From Tenrec ecaudatus (Eukaryota; Chordata; Mammalia; Afrosoricida; Tenrecidae), in NCBI RefSeq assembly GCF_050624435.1, contig NC_134534.1:70145501-70209500 (forward strand): 64,000 nt of DNA. The letters are read 5' to 3'. The notes beneath the pieces were generated by a model. That model searched no databases and was not told the DNA's origin. It saw nothing but the letters and a program-made list of their open reading frames with translations. Shown piece after piece: positions 1 through 10,803 of the stretch; the first letter of the stretch is position 1, and every line of letters starts with the position of its first letter. The position numbers were made by a program, and so were the translations under genes.

Positions 1-2430
1 CACCCCCAGAAGAATACACTTCAAAGGACAGCACTGGGCTACAGCTTGGGGAGGGGGGCATGTTGGATTAGAGCACACAGGAGAAACAAAAATGAATGGA
101 GAGGGAGGAGAGGACATCCTGGCCCACTAAGCCCCAAGGACAATATTCCTGATCCGAGTAGACAATGCACAGCGAGGAACATTGGGCCAGCCCCACCATG
201 AGACAAGACATCCCTCACTAAACCATAGTACAGTACGGTGGGGGATAACACTGAAGACAGTGCGGGAAGAGTGCACAATCTGACCCCATCACACTAGGGT
301 GAAACAAGGGCATGCAACAGAGCAGCAAGGGAACAAAGTGATGAAATCCCTGGGGAATACCAAAAATTGACTTTGGAGACAGAGTGAGGCACCCCATCAG
401 ATTCAACTGGAAAACACTTGCAAAGGCCAAGAAACAGACCTTAAACTATTTATAGTTTTTTCCATCTTTGTCAGTGGTTTTCTTTTATTTTTATTATTTC
501 GTCTTTAGTTTTTCTGGTTGTTGTTATTGTTTTGTTGGCTTTAACTTCCATTGTTGTTTTATTTGGCTTTGCCTGGCGTTTGCACTTATTAATGTATCTG
601 CATGTCTAGATAAGATAGGTGGGCTAAATAATTCAGAGATGAAAAGAATGGGAGAAGGGAGGGTAGGAGAAAGGAAGGGGGAGGGGAAACCAACACAGGG
701 ACAAGGGAACAAGTGAACTAAAATCAATGTAGAGCTAAAATAAAGGGCAATGCAGCAGTGGGGAATTACTAAACTCGAATGAAGTCTGAACATGATAGTG
801 GAACAAGAGAAAAGTAAAAGGAATTAAAGGAAAGAACCAGGAGGCAAAGGACATTTACAGAGGTCTAATTACAGGCATGTACATATATAAATACATATAT
901 AATGAGAGGGGAATAGAATTATGTACTCATATCTATATGTTAAGAATTAAGGTTGCAGATGACCATTAGGCCTCGACTCAAGTACTCCCTCAACACAAGA
1001 ACACTTTGTTCTAACAATCTGGCACTCTGTGATGCTCACCTTCCCGACAAGATTGTTGAAGACAAACTGGGTGCATAAGCAAATGTGGTGAAGAAAGCTA
1101 ATGATATCCAACTATCCAAAGATATAGCGTCTGTGGTCTTAAAGGCTTGAAGATAAATGTGTTCGTCTTGGTATGTTCGAGAAACAAATCCACAGAAACT
1201 CATATGTATAAGAGAGAGGTTTATATAAAAGGTAAGTACACATCAAGAAAACATCCCAACCAAGTGCTGCCCAAGCCCACAAGTCCAACATTACCCCATA
1301 TGTCCAACACCAATCCACAAAGTTCGCCTCCATCTCACAAAACACACCCAATGATGACGACTGCAGTAGGAAAGCTGAATCAATGAACATGTAAGCAGTT
1401 CAGTGCTGGCAGGGGTCCCCATGCAGTTGCTTCAGCACCCAGGGTTGCATCAGCGTAGGTCCGTGAGGCTTCTCCTCAGGGATGTAAGTGAGCCTTGCCA
1501 GCTGAAGCAGAGAATGGGCTAAGGCAGCTGTACCCTGTTCCAACTATCACAAAGCAAGAGACCCGAGAACTAAAAAGGTGAGGCTGACCAAGCCTTTTAT
1601 CTCGCCACCCTTCAATTAACCCCACGTGTGTTTATTGGCCAGGTTGGCACAATAAACTTTAACTATCTCAATAAACACGCGGCCATCTAGCTCAGAAGCA
1701 ACAAAACCTGCATGGAAGAAGCACACCAGCCTGTGCGATCATAAGGTGTCAATGGAATCAAGTATCAGGCATCTAAGACCCAGAACAAAATCATACCCAA
1801 TGTTAATGGGGAGAGGGAGAATGGAATGGAGACATCTGTAGACAATTGGACATCCCTCACAGAGGGGTTACAGGGAAGAGATGAGCCCAGTCAGGGCGCA
1901 GTGTAGCACCGATGAAACACACAACATTCCGCTAGTTCTTTGGTGCTTCCTTCCCGCCACTATCATGACCTCAATTCTACCTTACAAATCGAATTTGACC
2001 AGAACATGCACACTGTTACAGATAAGGGCCTGCAACACGGGGAATCCAGGATAGATAAACCCATCAGGGCCAACAATGAGAATAGAGATACCAGGAGGTT
2101 TAGGGTAGGGTGGAGGGAGAATGGAGGAATCAATCATAAGGATCAATCTCTAACCCTCCACCTAGGGAGACAGATAATGGAAAAGTGGGTGATGGGTGAT
2201 GGAGAACAATGTAAGATATGGGGGAAAATCATCTATAATTTATCAAGGGTTCGTGAGGGAGGGCGGGCGAGGAAGAGAGGGGGAAGAAAGCTGATATCAG
2301 GGGCTCAAGTGGGAAGAGAATGCTTTGAAAATGATGATGGCAGCATATGTGCAAATGTGCTTGACACACCAGATGAATGTATGGATTGTAGTAAGAGATG
2401 TAAGAGCCCCCAATAAAAGAAAAAAGAGGA
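1..2430 (+). mobile_element. L1 3' UTR, copy 1 (left end outside window)
   Basis: The sequence runs collinearly with the 3' UTRs of the two larger L1 elements at 27430-29560 and 56460-58370. Shared landmarks are the 'ccagaagaat' block at the left edge, a T/G-rich tract at 460-600, 'aactcaagtactccctcaa' near 975, 'ggtcttaaaggcttgaa' near 1136, the 'ggccatctagctcagaag' block at 1681, a G-rich tract at 2252-2285 and the terminal 'ccccaataaaa' with an A-rich tail at 2410-2430. No ORF2 is present because the element continues off the left edge. It is split by a solo LTR at 1158-1670. Open frames here, including a 158-codon one at 1940-2416, are UTR by alignment, not genes. Confidence 0.85.
1158..1670. 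mobile_element. Solo LTR nested in L1, 5-bp TSD
   Basis: A 513-bp block interrupts the L1 3' UTR exactly where the other L1 copies read 'cttgaaggtaaacaagcagcc'. It begins TGTGTT and ends CTCA, and is flanked by the direct repeat ATAAA (1153-1157 and 1671-1675), which is the size and form expected of a retroviral integration. A second, diverged member lies at 13535-14077. Orientation is uncertain. Read on the minus strand it has a CCAAT-type box and a GATAAAAGG TATA-like box in promoter-like spacing, which slightly favours minus. No internal retroviral genes are present, so it is a solo LTR formed by LTR-LTR recombination. I cannot name the family. Confidence 0.75.
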
Positions 2431-2433
2431 AAA

Positions 2434-4482
2434 TGCTGGTATGTACACACAGTGGGGTACATCCACAAAAAGCAGCAATGAAAACATGAAGCACTTCATC
2501 TCGCAGAAAGAGTTGGCAGATATTATGCTAAGTGAAGGTACAGATGGACAAGTACAACATGACCCACTGAGGTGAACTCAGCTGAGCAGAACACACTGAG
2601 GGGAAAATGCAGATACTGCAAAGGCCCAGGCTGCAAACCAGATACTCCGGTTTGAGCTAGACCAAACCCAACGAGGCATTTGTCATGAAAATATGTAAAA
2701 TACATATAATAAAAATGCTGCAGACAACACTTGTGCTGAAAGATATCCCTCCCCTTTATATCCCTTTAAGGTCCACGGAGTGGTGTGGAAATAAGAAGGA
2801 CAGAAATGGGGTGCCAGGGCACTACCGCCCATGGAGGGGGTATTGTTTCTCTCACTACAGAAAAGGAAGAGAGGAGAGCTCATCGCAGTGCACCAGTCCT
2901 TGAGGACAATGTTCCTGCTCGGAGAAGTTCACTTACAGAGAGGACTGCAGGGCCGGCCTCCGCTGGAGACATGACTTCGGCTCCATAGCCAGCAGCAAGC
3001 ACTACAGAGGACAGCACGGAAGAGGGAGGTGGGGAAGAGCGCCGGCCTGAGCCGCCCACACGCGCGCAAATCAAGAGAGGAGTGCCGCAGACCCACAGTG
3101 GGAGCAAAGCCACACGAGGGCCCTGTGGCAGCCGGATTGTACACTTCTGACTCAGGGGGTGGTGCTTAGCTCCTCATCTGAGCTGGCTGGGGGTTGCCTG
3201 TAAGGGGGGCACGCTGGAAGTCTACAGGTGTAAAGATGGAGGTGGGCACTCCTTCCCTGACTGTGGGAGGAACAGCACTGGGGCCTCTAGGAGACCCGCC
3301 TCTGGGTCAGGAGCATTGAAAGCATTGGAAGCATGCCAGTGCTGTGGGGCGAGCGGTCCCAGAATAAGGAACCCTGAGAGAAATGATGGTTCACAATGTC
3401 TCTTCTCTCTATTTAACAGAGAGAATCATCTACTCTGGGTCAAGAGTGGTTAGTCCCAGAACTATTTGATTGGTCCTACTTTCTTTTTCCTACCTTCTCT
3501 TCTCTTCTCATCTGCCCCCCTCCCCGTACCTATCTAGATAACATAGGCAGGATAAACACGCCCGCGGAGACAGTGACAGGACAGGGGGTTTTGGGGGGGG
3601 GCATAGCACGTCCGAGGAGGGGAGCAGTGAGCCACTAACGACAGGGATAGGGAGGGCTCTAAAATTGATGGTGAGGAGCTTATAGCATTCCTGGTCATGT
3701 TGGATCAATGGAAACATACTGAGAGGAATTAGTGAGAGGTGAAGGATTGGTAAATATGATGTTGGGGCAGGAGGGGAAAATGAACAAAGTAAGAATTATA
3801 TCTGTAGGTATAATATATATATATACATGCATAACTATAGGTCCATGTATATATATATCTTATACTTGTCTATGTATGTATATGGATAGATATAGATAAA
3901 TATGTAAATATAACAAGGAAACAGATAGAATTTGGGCCTCAACTTAAATCTCACCTCTGTGGAGAAATGGTTTGTTCTAATAATGTGGCACTGTATACTC
4001 ACCTTCCCAACAGGATCACTGAAGACAAAATGGGTACATGAGCAAATGTGGTAAAGAAAGCTGATGATGCCCAACTTTTGAGAGATATCACATCTGGGGT
4101 CTTAAAGGCTTGAAATTAAACAAGTGGTCATCTAGCAGGGAAGCAACAAGGCCTGCATGGAAGAAGCACACCAGCCTGTGTGATCATGAGGTGCTGACAG
4201 GAATAGGCATCCACAATCCAAAAACAAGCAATAAAATTGATGTGAAGAAATGTGGATAAAATAGAGAATTCAAAAATAACGATGTATAAATTACCAAGGG
4301 CATATGAGGGAGGGGGGAATGGGGAGGGAGGGGGAAATAAAAAAGAGGACCTGATGCAAGGGGCTTAAGTGGAGAGCAAATGCCTTGAGAATGATTGGGG
4401 CAGGGAATGTATGGATGTGCTTTATACAATTGATGTATGTATATGTATGGATTGTGGTAAGAGTTGTATGAGTCCCTAATAA
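2434..4482 (+). mobile_element. L1, 5'-truncated copy 2 (ORF2 C-terminus + 3' UTR)
   Basis: Starts inside the last ~45 codons of L1 ORF2; the block at 2434-2580 matches 27000-27157, and 'cactgaggtgaac' corresponds to the ORF2 stop region. It then runs through a long 3' UTR, including 'ggcctccgctggagacatg' near 2953, an AT-rich stretch at 3800-3910, 'atcacatctggggtcttaaa' near 4088, a G-rich tract at 4309-4340 and terminal 'ccctaataaaatg' near 4472. It directly follows the poly(A) of copy 1 in the same orientation. It is more diverged from the two large elements than copy 1. Confidence 0.8.
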
Positions 4483-4628
4483 AATGTAAAAGAAGAAAAG
4501 AGAAAAAAATGATTAGGGCAAAGACTGTACAGATGTGCTTTATACAATTGATGTATGTATATGTATGAACTGTGAAAAGAATTGTATGAGCCCCAATAAA
4601 TTGTTTAAAAAAAAAAGAAGCAGTAAAA
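4483..4628 (+). mobile_element. Second L1 3'-terminal tail (duplicate of 4390-4480)
   Basis: About 100 bp (4507-4610) repeats the last 100 bp of the preceding L1: 'gtgctttatacaattgatg', 'tatgtatatgtatg', 'agttgtatgag' and 'cccaataaa'. It is followed by two A-rich runs. Either it is a separate, severely truncated L1 insertion or a slippage duplication of the tail. The A-rich linker between the two tails fits either reading. Confidence 0.7.
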
Positions 4629-4629
4629 A

Positions 4630-5290
4630 AAAAAAGGAGAATTCAAACCCACTGGTATAATAATTGAACCATCCCTCACAGAAGGACCACACTGAAGTGA
4701 TGATATTTCTAGGGTGTGATATAGTACTGATGAAGCACATAACTATCCTCTAGATCTGTAATATTCCCTCCCCATTACCGTTATGGACTTTGTTTAACCT
4801 CATTGTTCTTATCAGACCTGCGTAGGTCCATTTGTATAATTAAGATCATTTGATACATGAAGACCAAGAGAGATAATCTTTTGAAACAGTACCTGGCGCA
4901 ATGATACCCAGAGAGTACAGGAAGAGAGGGAGGGGAAGGGTGAAGTGAGCACTGATAGCAATGAGAGTGTATAACCCACATGAGGGGAACAACAATGGAA
5001 GTGCAGGTGAAAGGATACATTGGAGAATGTAAGATGAGGCAGAATAATAATAAAAATAAAATAATAATAATATATAATATTATAATTTGAGTTCCTGGGG
5101 GAGGGGGAGGGAGGGGATAAAGATAAAGATAAAGAGGAGATGGTATAAAAGATTTCAGGAAGAAAGAAAATGCTATGTAACTGATGGTGGCAGAAATGGT
5201 ACAATTAAGCTTGATCTATTTGAAGTATGAATTGTTAAAATATCAGTACGTTCTCCCAATAAAATGATTAATAAATATAAAAAATAATAA
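4630..5290 (+). mobile_element. L1 3' UTR fragment, copy 3 (older)
   Basis: A diverged match to the last third of the L1 3' UTR: 'ccatccctcacagaaggac' near 4670 corresponds to 1850, 'agtactgatgaagcacataa' near 4721 to 1908, a G-rich tract lies at 5095-5116 and 'tctcccaataaaatgat' ends the element near 5268. An AATAAT-rich simple repeat (5041-5085) expands the middle. It carries more substitutions than copies 1 and 2, so it is probably an older insertion. Confidence 0.7.
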
Positions 5291-8160
5291 AAATTCCTCT
5301 TAAACTCTAAATTGCTCTTAAGTCATTTCCTATTAGCTTCATTATTTTGAAGAAGGCTGTCAGATTCTCCACCAAATGTGGAATATTCATTCCTAATTGA
5401 GAAATTGGCCTAAAAGACCACTCTGTACAAACAAATACAACATACTTGAGTCTTTTCAGATAACAGGAGACCGTGTCTTCTTGGGAAGAGCACTGAAAGT
5501 CTGCTTCAGAAAGAAACTGAAGCTGATTGCCAGGCTGGTTTAACTCTCCTTGGGAACTTTGACAGCTCAATTTCACTGGTTTCAGTTTCATTGTTTATAA
5601 AATGCATGTGATCTCTGCCTTTCAGAGTTGAAAGATGATTAAAGATAATGTACATAAAGAGACTGCAATATGGTCTGGTGTCAGAGGTCAGCAATTGAGA
5701 GTTTTTAGTGAGAGATGAGTTGTGGAATTCTTTCTCCCATTTTGAATAATGAGGAAGGTTACAGATTCTTGGCTAATAGGACTGAAATATTAGGTCAGAG
5801 TGTAACAAGCATATCTTGTATAAATATAATTGCCTCCCAGTGCAGGATCTGGCCTAGAATTTGGGTGGTGGGGGTTGGCAAGAAGTGTAGGAACTATCTC
5901 CCCATCTAAGAGCTTCTATATTCTCCCCTGACCCTCAAGAATGGGAAGAACCAAAAGCCAATAGAGTTTCACTTTCTCAAATCAATTTTCATTGCCCTAA
6001 ATTAAAACCTTTTTCTAAACTTTGGAACTGTCATCCAAAGAGAAAGATAGACAGACATAGACCCTGTATTTCCCTTACACTCCTGGAAAATGCAAGTGTG
6101 AAGCCAGAGACCATTGCATGTGTATGTGATCCATAAACAATGTGCAGATTATACACAGCCATCATGCCACACTCAGTTATTATTTTTTTTTGCCAATCTG
6201 CCTATTTAGGTATAAGCAATTCAACATCTTGCTGTACACTTGCCATCAGCAACAGCCACAAAATCAGGTAGTGTGTGTGAGAGGTGTGCTGGAGTCAGCA
6301 CACAGCAACAGTGTGGCCAGTGATGAAATATTGATAGCCTGGAGTCTCACAGCGGCGTAGCGTGATGACATGTTGATAGCTTGCAGTCTGCCAAGGTAAC
6401 AATATGTGCACCACATAAATTGGCTTGTACTACCAAACCTTTTAATTAGGGTGAGTGGAGTCGCTAAATATTTACCAGTGTACCGCAAGGCTTACTTTCT
6501 AGGAAGGAGAGTGACATGGCCTCACTCTCTACATTGATGGCAGCTGATGTGTCGTTCATGAATACAGAATCTCTGATTCAGACTTGTAAGGTGCTAACTT
6601 CAATCTCCATTAGAAGGAGAAGAATTCGTCTAATTTTCACACCCTGTATAGTTCTATCTTTTGGAGTAGTGGAAGTGTATTTTTCTCAATGGCTCTCCAA
6701 AAATGGTTACGCCCCAAACCAATGCTGCTGACCGAGAAGTGAAGCAATAAATACAACTGTCACCAAGATTCATGGCGAGGGGGCCCACACACCACTTTAA
6801 ACCCCTTGGGTATGGCTATCAGGATGGAAATCTCACAGGCGTGGGTTGGCAAAGAAGATTTCCAATTTTCCCGGTTTGGCTTAATCAGGGATTCCACAAG
6901 TTCTGCCCAGTTTCTCCAGTGGTATGGCTTTGCGTCTGATGCCACAAGAAACCATAAAATTCAAGGATCAGGCAGACAAAATAAAGAGCATGAGCACGGA
7001 AAGCAGAGAGGGAATGTGACCATTGGCCTCCACCTCCGCCAGAATCTGGTTTGATTTTCATGGCAAATGCTCTACTGTGGTTACATCAACACAAGCTCTC
7101 GCGGTAGTTTCTCTTCCCTTCACATCTGGGCCAGGCAAGGTTTCCTGACAGATGCAGAACTGGTGTCGTGCATCTTGGTTTGCTTTGTGTCTGCTCCTCC
7201 TCCTTGGAGGGCTGGCAGGCAACAGTGAACCTGCTCTTAGAACCAGTCAACGTGGCAAACGAGGACCTTCAAATTGTGGTATAACAGAGCTGGAGGGGTC
7301 TCTTACATCTGTGATCAGAACAAGCAAGAGCATTTTATTGGCGCCCTGGAAGTAATATACTCAGTTGAAATGGAATCTAAACTGTAATCAAAAAGCTACC
7401 CCGTCAGCCCTTTCTGGCGTTGCCAAAGGCTCATCGCAGAGCAGGGGCACATACTACGGAACAGGTTGTCAGGCTCCAATGCTGATGCAGGAAGTCATCC
7501 CCTGCCCATCCCACTGAGGGATTCTTTCGAATGCAACACTAACTTCTACATGGAACAACAAAATCCTAAGTATTTTACTGCCATTTTCAAGGGGGTAAAA
7601 ATGAGGTGTAACTGGAGAGAGGCAGTTAGGAATGTCAGGGAATGAGCTATGAGGTTGGGAGATGTGCCAGGATCGGTCATCATCTCTCTGGAATGATCAG
7701 AGTTCCAAGTTGCCAGTCGTGGTTCCTCTTGGAGCGACTTTGCTCATTTGAATAGCAGTAAATTTGGCCTGTTGGCCTCTGGAAGAACCTAGCCACACTT
7801 TTATTCACACTCTGCCTTGGAATACGCCAATTGACATTGCGTTGACCCCACTTGCCATGATCTCTCTTGTGTTAGTGTAGAACTGTGCTCTGCTAGGTTT
7901 TCAGGGGCCGAGTCTTCTAGGTGCTTGTGCATGGGCTTGGCACTTTGGATAGCAACAAGGCTACATTTATTGAGCACCAACTATGGGACAGCAGTGTAGA
8001 AGCCAGGGTGCCTGGAGAGACTCGTCAATGGATGGATAAGGGAACACTTTCCTTGTCATCAAAAACCATTTCTTCTCCTGGCATCCATCCATCCATCAGG
8101 TGCCTCGCTCGCCCTTAGAAAGACGGCAGTGTCCTTTGGCACCACTTATAGTCCAGTCAC
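5291..8160. other. Unassigned sequence, no gene recognised
   Basis: Apart from the MIR at 5570-5690 I recognise no repeat or gene here. There is an imperfect local duplication at 6318-6400 ('tgatagcctggagtct' / 'tgatagcttgcagtct'). A 67-codon frame at 7152-7355 begins with a hydrophobic leader-like stretch but has no Kozak support, no continuation and no family I recognise. The segment 6640-7400 has somewhat higher GC than its surroundings. Short open frames throughout look random. Confidence 0.5.
5570..5690 (+). repeat. MIR SINE fragment
   Basis: The string 'tttcagtttcattgtttata' followed by 'aaaatgcatgtgatctctg', then 'gagttgaaagatgattaa' and 'ataatgtacataaagag', follows the core-to-3' part of the mammalian MIR element (tttcctcatctgtaaaatggg ... 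gattaaatgagataatgtatgtaaagc). The level of divergence fits an ancient mammal-wide insertion. Confidence 0.6.
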
Positions 8161-8164
8161 TTCA

Positions 8165-8312
8165 TAGAGTTATCTGGCAGCTCTCCTGGCTAAGTATTGG
8201 AATGCTAAGCATAAGTTTGGTGGTTCAATGCCACCAGTTGCCCATGGAAGAAAGAGGATTACCTGCTCGGGTAAATAGCCACCGCCTTGGGAATCCTGGG
8301 GAGAGCTGGTAT
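8165..8312 (+). repeat. AfroSINE-type tRNA-derived SINE
   Basis: A B-box-like 'gtggttcaatgccaccag' near 8219, then 'ggaagaaagaggattacctg' and 'accgccttgggaatcctgg', follow the order of the SINE family seen many times in this window. The copy is diverged and lacks a clean 5' head or 3' tail. Confidence 0.65.
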
Positions 8313-8574
8313 AAGAAGGACTTGGTTGAATGGCGGTGGGTGTTTAGTTATGTCAGCATTTTCAGTGAGACAGGGTGAAGGAGCTGAAGGTAGTGCTTTG
8401 AAGAGAGCATGTGTGAAGGGCACTATCTTCCACTGAATCCCGTGCTACTCCTCATGACTTCCTAAGAGCCTCTGTGTGTCTTGGAGTCTTATAAAAAGGT
8501 CAATGTGCATTCTGGGGACAAAAACCTGAAGCCAGCCATACTGATTTGCTCATGCTTTCTTCTTCCTAGGAAAT

Positions 8575-8785
8575 TTTTTTAAAGCATTTTATTGGGGGTT
8601 CATACAATTCTTATAACAATCCATCCATACATCCATTGTGTCAAGCACATTTGTACACTTGTTGCATCATCATTCTCCCTTCGCCCACTTTTTTGTTTTC
8701 CGTCCCCCATGGAGGAGGTTACATGTAGATCCTTGTAATCTGTTGCCCCTTTCTACCCCACCTTCCCTCCACCCTCCAGGTATTG
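8575..8785 (-). mobile_element. L1 3' tail, inverted
   Basis: A T-rich start and 'gcattttattgggggttcat', then 'acaattcttataacaatcc' and 'attgtgtcaagcacatttg', are the reverse complement of the L1 terminus seen at 4400-4480, 29490-29560 and 50440-50520. After an internal deletion it continues with 'catggaggaggttacatgta', the complement of the 'acatgtaacctcctccctgg' UTR block. It abuts the BovB piece at 8790. Confidence 0.75.
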
Positions 8786-8789
8786 CCAA

Positions 8790-9452
8790 GTAAAATTTTG
8801 CTTACAATCATCCAACATTGTGGCAGCAGTACTTTGGCAGAGAACAGCCAGAAGTTGAGGCTGGATTCAGAAGAAGACGTGGAACAAAGGTCATCGCTGA
8901 TGTCAGATGGTTTGGGGCTTAAAGCAGAGAATGCTAGAAAGATGTTTACTTGTGCAGTTGGAGAGTAAGGACATTACATTGGAGACAAAAGTACATCTGA
9001 CAGAAACCATCACGTCCTCCATTTCATCACATACATGTGAAAGTTGGACATTGAATAAGGAAGACCATGGAAGAATTGATGCCTTTGAATTGTGGTGACG
9101 GAGAATATCCCAAAGACCACAGCCTCGTGCAATGACAAACCCAGCTGTGCTGGAACAAGTGAGACCAGAGTGCTCCTTAGAGGCCAGGGCGGCTAGACTG
9201 CATCTAGCAGGATTTGGACAGATTGTCAGTAGAGATCAGTCGCTGGAGAAGGACATCATGTATGGTAAAGTGGAAGGGCGGCAAAAAAGAGGAAGACCCG
9301 CTGAATTGCCGACTGGCACTGTGGCTGCATCAATGGGCTCAGGCACCAGGACAATTGTGAGGATGGCGCAGGACCGTGCACTGTTTCATTCTGTTGTGCA
9401 TAGGGTCACTGTGGTTTGGAGATAACTCGATGGCACCAGACAACACCAGGCT
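8790..9452 (+). mobile_element. RTE/BovB LINE fragment with 3' end
   Basis: The left part encodes a degenerate piece of the RT domain ('ggctggattcagaagaagac', 'gtggaacaaaggtcatcgct'). A deletion jumps to 'tgtgaaagttggacattgaa', 'gatgcctttgaattgtggtg', 'ccagagtgctccttagaggc' and 'tcagtcgctggagaaggaca', which is the usual BovB C-terminal/3' block. It ends with 'gggtcactgtggtttggaga' and 'ctcgatggcaccagacaaca', the BovB terminus that also resembles the SINE tail. A 97-codon frame at 9132-9425 lies in this relic and is not a host gene. Confidence 0.85.
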
Positions 9453-9734
9453 CTCAAAAATAAACAATTAAATAAAATAACTGTAAAAAGAATGAGTCAC
9501 TTCAAGGCCTTTCCTAAACCTGGCTATTTTGGGGGTACACAGTCCAGAGAGGGTTTCTCCTCCCTGTAAGAAGTTACCCAATCTCTCACTATGAAAATCT
9601 AGCAAATATTCTCCAGGTAATACTCTGAATTCTAATCGTGGAAGGATTGAAGACAGCAAGAACAAAGTAAAGGAGATTATGGATGTTGCTGGAATTAAGT
9701 TCTTTTCTTACCAAGAGAAATATTTAGTCTTGGA

Positions 9735-10170
9735 AGACATATGTAAAGTAAATAAGGGTGAGTGCAGAGTGGAGACCCATTCTGTTGGGGCACCTTTCTA
9801 TGGAATGGACACAAATGTGGATCTCTTGCAGTCCGTTGGCCATGTAGCTGTCTTCCACGTTTCCTGGCCTAAATGAGTGAGTGCTTCCAGTGCTTCAGCA
9901 GCTTGTTGAACCATTCCAGTCGGTGCCCCATTCATCCCTTGTTGTTGGCTAATACATTCAGGACAGTTTGGACTTCTTCCTTCTGTACCACTGGTTCTTG
10001 TTCACATGTGACCTCCTGAAATGGTGGGCTGTCCACTGGTTCTTTCTGGTACACTGACTCTTTGAGCACGTACTTTTCAAACAGAGGTCCTGAGGAATAC
10101 AAACACTTGCCCAAGAGATTCTCCAGAGTTAAACGGCTGGCACACCCACTTGATGATCTCACTGTCTATA
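9735..10170 (-). mobile_element. RTE/BovB fragment, inverted (N-terminal RT linker region)
   Basis: Read on the minus strand it gives 'QKEPVDSPPFQEVTCEQEP' and 'VQTVLNVLANNKG', then nucleotides equivalent to the BovB 'GTPGIDGIPTGMVQQAAEAL' region. This is the segment between endonuclease and RT in BovB ORF2. A 76-codon frame (9932-10162) remains open. It ends, in its own direction, near the consensus point where the plus-strand piece at 8790 begins. Confidence 0.8.
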
Positions 10171-10374
10171 ACTAAAAGTGAGGCCCAACGTGCTGGAAAT
10201 AACTTCAGGGTGTGCAGCAGCTCACCCACTCTCGGAGCCAGTAGAGAAAATGTTCAGAATGTCTGCTCCTCTGCTCAGACACTGCTTGCTCATCGAGAAG
10301 CACAGTGCAAAGGTTGGGCCTCTTAAAACCTATCGTTGTCTTAATTCATCGACTTACCATGAAACCTGCAACAT

Positions 10375-10505
10375 CATCCCAGACGAATTCCACTAACGTC
10401 CACTTCTCTTCTGTAAACTGGGTATAGATAACAGAACTGCTTCATAAGATGTTAGAAAACTTACACGAATACTGTACACACAATGCTTAGGGAAATCGTT
10501 CCTTT
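10375..10505 (+). repeat. MIR-like fragment
   Basis: 'cacttctcttctgtaaactg' followed by 'ggtatagataacagaactgc', 'ttcataagatgttagaaaac' and 'acaatgcttagggaa' parallels the MIR core and 3' part (cctcatctgtaaaatgggta ... cataaggttgttagaaaac). Confidence 0.5.
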
Positions 10506-10592
10506 GTGGTAAACCTGCAGTGTACATTGTAAGCGCTAACATAAAATATTTGCACAAAGAGGTTTTTTTTAATATGCATATATCAATAATTT

Positions 10593-10803
10593 GTTGCTAT
10601 TGTTGGTAGATGCCAGTGAGTCTATTTTGATTCAGTGATCTCTTTTGACAGAATGGAACTATCCATAAGAAATTATCTGTTTCTTAGGACACAATCTTTA
10701 CAGGGAAGATAGCCAGTCTTTTCTTACTCAGCATCTGGTGAGTTCAAACCTCCAAACTTTCTGTTAGCAGCCTACCACTTAACCATTGATCCAGTACACA
10801 CCT
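10593..10803 (-). repeat. AfroSINE-type SINE, inverted
   Basis: Starts with the tail complement 'gttgctattgttggtagatg', then 'ccagtgagtctattttgatt', 'gacagaatggaactatccat', 'tctttacagggaagatagcc' and 'gttagcagcctaccactta'. This order is the reverse complement of the SINE. Confidence 0.75.

Noticed and set aside
1940-2416. 158-codon frame
   Set aside because: Lies in L1 3' UTR and is not open in the other UTR copies.
1-5290. Single large L1
   Set aside because: Three separate AATAAA/poly(A) termini in series show at least three L1 3' ends, not one element.
7152-7355. 67-codon frame with a signal-peptide-like start (hydrophobic Leu run, then a KR pair)
   Set aside because: Too short, no homology recognised, no supporting exons or splice sites nearby, and such hydrophobic starts are common by chance.
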